Source: Aurelia coerulea (Eukaryota > Cnidaria > Scyphozoa > Semaeostomeae > Ulmaridae). From it: 64,000 bases of DNA. Below are positions 47,101 to 55,800 of the stretch, piece after piece. The notes beneath the pieces are model-generated. The model was not told the DNA's origin, did not search any database, and saw only the letters and a program-made list of their open reading frames with translations. Within the stretch, counting starts at the first letter, position 1, and each line of letters opens with the position of its first letter. The stretch spans positions 18,611,001 through 18,675,000 of the forward strand of contig CM076948.1 in the NCBI GenBank assembly GCA_039566865.1, written 5' to 3'. Position numbers and translations under genes: made by a program.

Positions 47101-48910
47101 TTCAAGAAATCGTTAATATATCGATAAATTGGCAACCGAAAAATCTACAAAAAATAACTCAGAATAATATAGGGTATTGACAAAAGATTAAAACAGATAT
47201 AACTAAAATTGGCCTACACGTTTTTTTTATAAGAAACTTGGATGAGCACTTAGTACTAAAAGTTTCTTAATTTCGCATGAAAATTTCGGTGTTTTGGTAG
47301 TAAAAGTTTCTTAATTAGTTTCTTATTTCTTTGGGCCTAAATTGCGGCATTGTTCGAAGTTGAGCCTTCTTCTCGAGAAAGGGCTTCCATTTTGCATTGA
47401 CATTGTCATCAAGAAGAAGCCATGCACATCAAGGCAAAAATTTACCAATTTTGCAGTTAAAAGTCAAGAAAAGACGAATGTGCTTTTGTTAGAGAGACAT
47501 AGAATTAGAGAGACTTGCAGAAATAAAGTTTTAGAGTTTCTTAACTGTTCTTGAGCGTAGTACTAGAGTTTCTTAAATTTTTGGTCATCGTAGTACTAGT
47601 TTCTTATGAACCAGTTTCTTATAGAAAAAAAAGCGTGTAGTGTGTGATTTTTCCTGGCTTGTCGAAAGTGGGAAATTTTTTCTGGCTCACCCGGTACATG
47701 TTTATTTTGTATGGCAATAGTTCTTTTTAGCTGATATGATTTTGTGCTTAAATATGATAAAATGAAAGAAAAATGAAAATGAATGTAAAGGCTATTGCAG
47801 AATCAAGTTTAACCTATTGGGGGCACTTTTGCAAAAAGGCTAAGTAGAGTAAGCTCTCAAATAGTTTTGGCGAATTTTTTCAACGAACCTCTCACTTTCA
47901 ACCAGGATTTTCTCATCTTGAAGGCCACTTAGCTTCCGTGAGCTCACCACAGCAGTGAGCATGGCAACGAGAATTTATGCAACCGACAAATGTTTATGAT
48001 TTCCTTTTTTTCTTCGGAGAATGATCGTGCTCCTGCTTTTATTTATTAGCTAAAGATTATTAGACAAAATTTCTATCGAGACTTCTAGCCCTATTCCGAC
48101 AGATAAAGAGAACTTCCCATCTCAAAAAAGCCCAAATCTGTAGATTGGCATGAACGAATTTCGTGAATAAATCTCATTTCTTGTTTGCACGAAACAGTTG
48201 ATAGTTAACTGGACCATCCCTTCCAAATCCCGGAGGGGGAGGGGGGTACATAACATGTTCAGGGTACGGGTATGTGCCGCCAATATGAGTGGGTTATTGG
48301 GCCCAAAATTCTCTAAACAAGGGTCCTTTTGACCTTTTTTCGGCAGATTTTTATGAACTTGGGTAGGGTTTCGCTGAAATTAGCAAAAATAGTTAAAAAT
48401 AGGCAGTTTTCGGCCAAAATTCATCATAGAAGTGGGCACCAAGGCAGGTTTCAGTAATTTATAATAGAAGAGGGTACCTTTCTGGAAACCGGGCAGCAGA
48501 CCCTCGTCCATCCACAGGTCATGTAGTCCCCCCCCCCTGGGTTCCAAATGTCAAAGATGTAAGAAACGTTTTTGTGATTCTAGATTCGTGACTACTTCCA
48601 AAAGGTGCGTGGTGCTCTGAGAGAGAAAAAGGGCTGCGACATGCTAGCACCGATGGAGCCATTGGTAAAATGCGGTTGGTTGACTGGAATAAATCGTCCT
48701 ATTGAACGAGATGATATGAACTGTGAGTCGCTGATTTGGCAATATAAAGAGATGTCGATTTTAGATCCAGAAATCTCAAAATGCCCTGGTGCACCTAATG
48801 TTCCTATGGAAGAAGGTGGCGATGAAGGGAGTATGGAAGGATCTTCAGAAGAAGGCGGGGAAGAGGATCCAGAAGCCGAAGAACCAGCTCAGATGAAAGA
48901 TGAACTATAG
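44159..48910 (+). CDS. Paralogue B: cysteine-rich ER-luminal protein with KDEL terminus (5' end unresolved)
   Basis: Exon 1 ends at 44587 (donor GTAGGT); exon 2 is 48584-48910 (acceptor GATTCTAG), phase 0 like A. With these sites exon 2 aligns to A without gaps. Conserved blocks: EDIYSKASKCPHRSHMGC, ELVEKSC, the CCC triplet, KGCDMLAPMEPLVKCGW, RPIERDDMNC and CPGAP. The tail is Glu-rich and ends KDEL, the signal by which the KDEL receptor returns proteins to the ER. Upstream of TEETGED the frame shows a hydrophobic stretch (LLATILAFFLTEPAATA) like a signal peptide, but no ATG occurs in this frame back to the stop at 44093. The start is either in an upstream exon (an acceptor-like CCTTACAG ends at 44192) or lost. 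B has 14 cysteines; it lacks the pair at A133/A142. The 4-kb intron is filled with transposons. Function unknown; either a live ER protein or a decaying paralogue. Confidence 0.75.
44830..45117 (+). pseudogene. LINE ORF2 C-terminal fragment in the intron of paralogue B
   Basis: The frame to 45112 reads VMIYKIMNGLCPDNLRGRLV, TRNQLDLDTPRQN and FFYSGAKTWNNIPFEIKMS, then KRKLKEFLNN and stop. The GAKxWNxIP block is the usual ORF2 tail. 5'-truncated; no RT core. Confidence 0.75.
45279..45521. repeat. Tandem repeat, three units of 81 bp
   Basis: Units start CCAATTTATCGATGTATTAA at 45279, 45360 and 45441 and are nearly identical, including AAATTGTTTGGCCTGTAGAC and a short internal duplication of ACTGTAGACTGTTTGGCC. 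Part of the unit reappears inverted at about 47075-47135 as the other arm of the host element. Confidence 0.88.
45741..46158. mobile_element. Mariner-type MITE, divergent copy
   Basis: Inverted relative to 35440. It shares GAAACTTGGATCAGCACATA, TCGCATGAAAATTTCGGTGTT and TTTCTTATAAAGAGGCGTGT, with many substitutions; the oldest of the four copies. Confidence 0.65.
46177..46590. mobile_element. Mariner-type MITE, copy 2
   Basis: Same orientation as the 35440 copy and very similar (CACGTTTTTTTTATAAGAAA to its complement, TA on both sides). Inserted in the 45140-47694 element. Confidence 0.82.
47217..47637. mobile_element. Mariner-type MITE, copy 3 (inverted)
   Basis: Inverted relative to copy 2; flanked by TA. 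The frame 47342-47554 within it is the complement of frames in the other copies and not a gene. Confidence 0.82.
48229..48541. mobile_element. hAT-type MITE just upstream of exon 2 of paralogue B
   Basis: Exact 8-bp duplication TTCCAAAT (48221-48228 and 48542-48549). The ends are CCCGGAGGGGG and CCCCCCTGGG. It ends 42 bp upstream of the exon 2 acceptor, so the branch point and polypyrimidine tract of the intron lie directly against the insertion. Confidence 0.85.
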
Positions 48911-49105
48911 CCATTCGAACAACTGTGGAAACAAATTTGTTTTATCTTATTAGTACTAATGTTTCGTGCAGTTTTATTCTGATTCGCCTGCTGGTTTATC
49001 CTGCTGAGGTATGAGCTGAGGTGGACTTTGCCCGACCAAACAAATTCTGAAACCCCCAAACTGCTTTCAAAGACATTCTATTGAAATACTTTGAAATGTA
49101 CACTA

Positions 49106-49523
49106 CCCAGGGGGGTACTCCCTAACTTTCAATATTGGGGGTCCATGCCAATATTTCTTTGCTGACCCCTAAATATTAAGCCTAATGTTTGGGGACCCCA
49201 AATATTGAGTCTAATGTTTTGGAGACCCGAAATATTGCTATCTATTTCTGGGGCCCCTAAAATGTTTTTGAATGATTCCAATTAAAGCTTCTTGATCTTT
49301 CTCAGTTTTTAGATAATACCAAAACATTTATCTCATGATTCAAAACTTCAGGGCCAAATTGCACCATTCTTCCTTTCTTTAGAATTGTGGACCCCAAATA
49401 TTGAATGTTGGTCCATGTTGTAATTCACAGACCCCAAATATTGATTTAACGTAAAATTGCGGATCCCAAATATTGGCATGGACCCCCCCCCCGTATTGAA
49501 AGTCAATGAGTACGCTCCCTGGG
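49106..49523. mobile_element. hAT-type MITE with AATATTTGGGGTC repeats, copy 2
   Basis: Exact 8-bp duplication GTACACTA (49098-49105 and 49524-49531). The ends CCCAGGGGGG and CCCTGGG and the subterminal blocks are the same as in 34010-34417, in inverted internal orientation. Confidence 0.87.
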
Positions 49524-49531
49524 GTACACTA

Positions 49532-49989
49532 TAAAGTAAAAAACATTTCCTGTACAAAATTCGTCTCTTACAGGTTACTTAACCCTAATCCTACCGGGCT
49601 TTTTTTGATCCAACATAGCGGGGGGGGGGGGGGGGGGCTTTCCACCCCCCTCTTTAAATAGCTGTAGACTAATGGGAAATCATTGAAACTTGGCAAGGGC
49701 GTAGTCCTAACTATTCTTAGCCGATTGGTAGTTTTGGAAGAAAATGACAAAAATTGATGACGTCATAACTAAAAACTGTGTTTTTCTGCCAAAAATTAAT
49801 TACAATTGGCTCAAAATGCTTTTAACGTATTGCATAACGCAATTCTATGCATTTTTAACAAAATCTATCGGAAAAAACTTCAAAATTTTCAAAAATGACC
49901 CAAAATGGCGGCCAGAGTGACGTCATCATTTAAGAATGCTGACGTCAGCAAATTCCATTGTTATTGACAACAATAGAAAGCTAATTGTT
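49532..49989. other. Noncoding stretch between paralogue B and a foldback element
   Basis: A 20-base G run at 49620-49637 is followed by CTTTCCACCCCCC. No gene. Confidence 0.3.
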
Positions 49990-50872
49990 TATGGAGTGCC
50001 AAATGCAAAAAAAATATTTTAATGGTTGTATGTGCTAAAATTTAACATTTGCTTGTTTATTTGAGTAAAATTTAACATATGCTTGTAGTTACGTTAAATT
50101 TGACACATGCTTGTAGTTTTACAAAACTTGACATGCTTACAACCAAGGTCATATTTTCACATTGCTTAACCATGGCAACGAAGTAATATTTTCACATTGC
50201 TTAACCATGGCAACGAAGTAATATTTTCACATTGCTTAACCATGGCAACGAAGTTATATTTTCACATTGCTTAACCATGGCAACGAAGTTATATTTTCAC
50301 ATTGCTTAACCATGGCAACTGATCCATTTTTACATTGCTTGACCATGGTAACGAAATCGCAACGAGACTAGGTGGCAACGAGCGTATAAAAATAAAGATG
50401 GCTGCTTGCTGCTTTTTGCTTGCTGTTTTGTTTTTAGTTTTAATCGACATGCCGTGTGTATGTTTGAGTGGAGGGGTGACTCTGCTGTGATCCTGAAACT
50501 ATTGGTTACGACCGAGCCCAGTTTATACTCCTTGCTGATTCAGAATATGCCGGGACACTGCAGTTTGTTTGTAACTAGAATCCAATTTGAATCCAAACCT
50601 CGTTGCAATTTCGTTACCATGGTCAAGCAATGTAAAAATGAATTCGTTGCCATGGTTAAGCAATGTGAAAATATAACTTCGTTGCCATGGTTAAGCAATG
50701 TGAAAATATGACCTTGTTTGTAAGCATATGTCAAATTTTATAAAACTACAAGCATGTGTCAAATTTAACATAACTACAAGCATATGTAAAATTTTACTCA
50801 AATAAACAAGCATATGTAAAATTTTAACACATACAACCATTAAATTATTTTTTTTGCATCTGGCACTCCATA
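49990..50872. repeat. Foldback element with internal 34-35-bp tandem repeats
   Basis: The left arm (from TATGGAGTGCCAAATGCAAA) and right arm (to its complement) are inverted over about 280-340 bp. The left arm holds five units of CATTGCTTAACCATGGCAAC (50157-50340), the right arm about three in reverse. The loop contains TATAAAAATAAAGATGG at about 50386, promoter-like, but no supported gene. Confidence 0.72.
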
Positions 50873-50941
50873 GAAAATAGAATGATAAAAAGTGGATACA
50901 CAGAAAGCTCCAAGAAAATAAATTAATTGAGGAACAAAATA

Positions 50942-51016
50942 TGCCCCACGTGAGGATCGCACTCAAAACCTTCAGATTACGAATCTGACGCGCTACCCTA
51001 CTGCGCCAATCTATCC
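50942..51016 (-). pseudogene. tRNA-Met-like pseudogene or SINE head (anticodon CGT)
   Basis: On the - strand the sequence has a good A box (TGGCGCAGTAGG), D arm, a perfect 5-bp anticodon stem (TCAGA/TCTGA) with loop TTCGTAA, and a T arm with CCTCAC. The body resembles elongator tRNA-Met, but the anticodon reads CGT. The 5' acceptor strand (GGATAGA) cannot pair with the 3' strand (TGGGGCA), so a functional tRNA is unlikely. Confidence 0.6.
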
Positions 51017-51111
51017 GTATGTTGATTGCATGCAAAACTCTATACAAAATTCCGACGTCACAATCGAACCTCCAAACCGAGGCAAGCCTTCTTATCGCAT
51101 ACTCTTACAAG

Positions 51112-51217
51112 ATGGCGACGACTTTGGGCCTAACTTATGAAAACTGTTGTACGAATTTACAACAAACAGAGATCTCAAAACTTGGAAAGAACTCAATTTC
51201 TGTGTTCGGCAGTTGGT
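51112..51217 (+). CDS. Candidate first coding exon (35 codons) with strong start context
   Basis: AAGATGGCGACG has a good animal start context and contains a YY1-like AAGATGGCG motif common at promoters. The frame MATTLGLTYENCCTNLQQTE continues to TTCGGCAGTTG, followed by the donor GTAAGG. No domain is recognised. A candidate next exon at 52031-52075 (AAG to CTTT, donor GTAAGA) is not phase-compatible. The gene, if real, must cross or precede the convergent gene ending at 52878. Confidence 0.35.
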
Positions 51218-52877
51218 AAGGTTGCTTTTTGACATTAATTGTAGAAACCCCGGACTTGTCCTTTAACACATTTTTGCTGCTCTGTCGGGTGACATTCCCA
51301 ACTAGCTTGCATCCATCCTCTCTTGTTACTGTGAAGGAGGAGGGAGAGGAGGAAAGAGTTCTTTTTCTGGTCAACATTGGGGAAACTGTACCCCCTCGTC
51401 CCCGACTGAAGTGATTCCGGAACAAGCCTATATGTGGCGGAGGATTTCTCTGCGGAAAAAACCTCTTCATTGAAAGTTGAATTCTATCAAATTTTGTTTG
51501 CCGAGAAAGGTTTGCGTTCAAGTGAAATTTCACTCTCAAGTAGCCTGTGTTCCAGACCACTTCCTCTGGAACACATTTGAAGTTTACGCTTGCATTTTAT
51601 AGATTTCGAAAAGGATTGATTTCAAAGGAGCATTACGATTTGCTGTTGTGATTTTACAATAGCTGCAGGTTTGTCCGTGTCACCAGTGGTCTACCCATGG
51701 TACCCGTTGACAGAAATATCGCGTGCGTTCATGGTCTTTCGGTCGAATCCCAGAGCCACACCGGCTTGCAAACAGGATACTTTGAATGAAAATATTCAGA
51801 AGAACTTATTTTTCTGAATGATTTACATTGCTAAAAAGCCCATGTCTCATTGCTTTAATTTATTATGAATAATCAGCCAATAAAGATATGCAAAGTTATT
51901 TGACACACTGCTGACGATTACTGTTTGAAATGTAGACTCGCGAAAATCAGGATCCGGACCAGAACCTAAATTTTAGGAAATCTTTGCTACTAAAAAATTC
52001 TAATGAGTTTTTTATGTTTTTAATGCCAGAAGTGTAGAGTTAATGACTTTGCTACAAGGACTCACAATCTACTTTGTAAGATATCAAAACGCGAGTAATA
52101 ACATAACTCGCACTCAAAATGTCAAAACAGTTGCTATGACGGAACAGTTTCAACATATGTTTGAGTGCAAATTACAAAGTTCGAGTGTATTGCTGCAGGT
52201 GTTAACATCGGAGCAATGCTATCACCTCCGCTTTCCTCCATTCCACACAATTTACAGTTTATCTCAATTGTCATAGTGCTGTAGCTAAAAAAAACTGGAT
52301 ACAACATGGTCTACCTTGTTTGCTGTTTTAAAGCAACTGTAGAAATGGCCTGTAAGCAAGTCATCCACATAGTTCCATTTAAATGACCGATTGCAATCGA
52401 CCATTCGGGTTAAGATTTTCACTTCAAAGGAATGTATTTCAATGACTTAATAAAGCAATAACTTTCTGCTTTTATCCATTTGATGGAATCATTGGCTAAT
52501 TCATCTTGCTTGCAATCTGGTGGGACAGCCGAATAATCAAGGCAGCAACCTGATGATAGGTTGCAAGGCAGATATGACAAAGGCACAAGTCTTGTTTCTT
52601 CTCAAAAAAGCCTCCAGCTGAATTCATGATTAAACCGTCGTTCTTGACGAATTCCAGATAACAATGAAGTGCAGCGACGCGATATAGTTGAATTCACGAT
52701 TTTGTGGCGCCATGCAACGCGCGTAGCAAAATTGAATTAACCAAACTTTTTTGCACTGCCGTGATTCACTGTTGTATGGAATGCATCCAGAAGGACGCTT
52801 CAAATACGCTTTCAGCTTTAGACTGGGTTTCTTCATACAATTTTCCAGAAATTAATCAATTTCATGCTATTTCATCG
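51218..52877. other. 1.7 kb with no supported gene
   Basis: Between the candidate exon at 51112 and the C-terminus of the - strand gene. A possible small exon at 52031-52075 (+) has acceptor TTTTTAATGCCAG and donor GTAAGA but could not be placed. Nothing else is assignable. Confidence 0.3.
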
Positions 52878-55800
52878 TTATTCAAAGTCTTCTGGATCTT
52901 GCCAGTCTTCATCGTTAAATTCTTCTCCATGTTCGTCGCCATTTTCCTCAAGATCACCCCTATGAAAGGACAGATATTACATTGGTTTGGTCCAAACGTG
53001 GCAGGGAAATCATGTAATTGGTTACTTTGATTTTACGAACCGTTTCGTCAAGAAGTGGCTGAATTAACATGATGGTAGTGGCCAAAGCTCTACTCTACTG
53101 TTTGATGAAATAAAGGTTAAAATTGAAAAATAAAGAGAGTTCGATTATAATTCCGATTAAACAAATTCATTTATGGATGTGTGTCCAGTACAGCACCGTT
53201 TTGACTTGTCTTAGCTCTGAACTATACTCTCAAATCACAAAAAACGACTTTTTATCTTTTGATGAACCTTTTACATTGTGCAAGACTAGAATCTTCATAT
53301 GAAAGCGGACGGTATATCTTTTGGCTAAAAAGTTGATCGTTTGTAGAGTACTACGGTTAAAAATAAGGGTTTTCATATCGTTGCTTCGTCATATCTCTTT
53401 GAAAAGAATGAAATAATGGTTATCTGAAAATTTTATTTGGGCCTCAACACAAATACATGAGCGTCAAATGCAATGATCGGTAATGCAATCAAATGTTGGT
53501 AGATAGTCATCAATGTCAATACTGTCGTAACGCAGCAGAAACTACTATGACTGGTAAGAAAATAATTATCGGCTAACGGATGATAAAGATAGAGAAATAT
53601 TGATCTCTTTAAGACAATAATTTCATGAGTAGTGGGAACGCAGCATAGGTTCCAAATCTTTAAAAAGGCTGGTGTAAATTTGAGTGACCTATTTCTTTGA
53701 ACTGAATGACTTCAAAGAAACTTTAGCTATTTCTCTATAATTCTACCGTTGGACATTTCTGAAATCTTCGATATTTTCAGAATTAGAGTGTTTTTCTTCT
53801 TTTTCAAGAAATCAAGAAAAATTTTCAAAAAAACTTAAAACCAGCGTAATTTCTAAACCGTGTGACGCAACATGAAGTAATTTCGAAGAGAACTATGGTT
53901 TATGGATGCCTACAATATGATATCAAGCAAAAGTCTGTCACTCATCTGGTTTATGATTTAGAAATTTGATGACGTCACATCCTAAAATGAGCTGAAATGG
54001 TAAATACGCTGTAATTTGAAAAATATTCAAAATTTCTGAAAAGTCCAACGGTAGGATTACAGATAAATACCTAAAGTTTCTCTTGAGCCATTCAATCAGA
54101 AGAAATAGGTTACTGAATTTTACACCCACCTTTTTACGCCGAGTTAAAGATTTGGAACCTATGCTTGGGAACGCAATACCTAAAGAACAACACATGTTTA
54201 CATCTAATGTTTACATTCTGTTTACATCACTCTAACCTTAAATCGTAAAAGTCACACTCTGATGAGAACGTAGGTTCGAAAGGCCTCAGTGTGCCAAAAA
54301 TTTGTCTGTTTCTTTGCGTCCGTACTTGACTTTCAATTGTACGAGGGTGTGCACTCCAAGAAATGATTTTGCACCCGGCTTTAGATTTTCACTCGATATG
54401 ATAGCAGCATATGAGTCAAATCTTTCAAAAGGGCACAGGGGAACCCACAAATCTTCCATTTCACGCGTATAGGCCAATGATATCGTCGTATTCCGATCAC
54501 ATGACTGAAAATAAGGCTTTCGAGATAAATTTTCGAGTACCTTTACGAAAATAAAAATGGATATTCGAGTAATAAAGATACAGAGCTGGTTTTACCACGA
54601 ATTGATTCGAGAGGCCCCACTCCACATTTGTTTTTCTGCATTTGGTTAAAATCTCGTCAGGGATCGGCGTTACATCGAGTTTCATTCCTTCGAAAATTGG
54701 CCTATGTTCATGAATTCTTCTTCGCAGCAAATAGCTTTAATTCGTCTAGGATTTTCGAAAATCACAAAAACAAATATTTTCATGTTAGTCCTGGACATAA
54801 TTCACGTAACATGTGAAATTTTGAAAGCTATATCTTATTTCTAGCCAGGGACGCCGGAGCGATGGTAGGGCAATAGGAGGGTAAGGGCAATCGAGACCGA
54901 AGGTGAGCGAAGCGAGCCTAAAGACTGGGGGGTCCGGGGGTACTCCCCCGGGAAAATTTTTGTGGCCACGCCCTTTAGATTGGCTTAAAATGCTATCAAA
55001 AACGTTTTAATGAACATTAATCAAGTTCTTTCACGAAATTTTTCGGCCATTCCTCCACATGTCCTCATTCCAAATCGCATAAAATCGCATATTGCTTATT
55101 TTGAAGTTGCAATTGACAGTCAGTTTTCGTTACTGGTGTGTTTCTGATAAGGGAATGAAGCTATCACGGCTTTTCTATCAAGTTTCAAAGTAAATTATTG
55201 TTTTTCATTGAAAGGGCACTTTTGCCCCCCTTGCCCCCGTTAGGAAAGGGCAGGAGGGGCGCTTGACCCCTCGCGCCCCCCCCTCTCCGGCGTTCCTGTT
55301 TCTAGCGTTCCTGAAGAATTCATGAACATAGGCCAATTTTCGAAGGAATGAAACTCGATGTAACGCCGATCCCTGACGAGATTTTAACCAAATGCAGAAA
55401 AACAAATGTGGAGTGGGGCCTCTCGAATCAATTCGTGGTAAAACCAGCTCTGTATCTTTATTACTCGAATATCCATTTTTATTTTCGTAAAGGTACTCGA
55501 AAATTTATCTCGAAAGCCTTATTTTCAGTCATGTGATCGGAATACGACGATATCATTGGCTTATAAGCGTGAAATTGGAAGATTTGCGGGATTCCCTGTG
55601 CCCTATTGAAAGATTTGACTCATATGCTTATGATAGCCGGCTTTATAACAAATTGGCGAAAAGTATACTCCTAAATGCAAGAAATTCATAGAAAAACAAT
55701 GACATAACACTTTTGACAACCGGCTTTAGAAAAAATTCCTTATTTTGATACCCGGCGTTAGACAAAGGAGGCGAAAACGATACCCGGGAAGGAGTGCGCG

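Larger units (their letters stand above)
45140..47694. mobile_element. TA-flanked 2.6-kb inverted-repeat element with three nested MITEs
   Basis: The ends CCGGGTGAGCCAGAAGAAAG and its counterpart TTTTTTCTGGCTCACCCGG are flanked by TA (45138-45139, 47695-47696). The inner inverted repeats extend over about 150 bp (AATATAGGGTATTGACAAAAG and complement). Inside are a tandem repeat (45279-45521) and three copies of the CACGTTTTTTTT-type MITE. There is no transposase, so it is a non-autonomous mariner-type element grown by nesting. It occupies most of the paralogue B intron. Confidence 0.75.

Noticed and set aside
47342..47554. 70-codon frame RHCSKLSLLLEKGLPFCIDI
   Set aside because: It recurs as fragments in the other copies of the 420-bp MITE in varying frames with stops, so it is part of a noncoding element.
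52031..52200. Possible exons KCRVNDFATRTHNLL and FAMTEQFQHMFECK on the + strand
   Set aside because: They would need an intron of about 56 bp and do not match the phase of the candidate exon at 51112.
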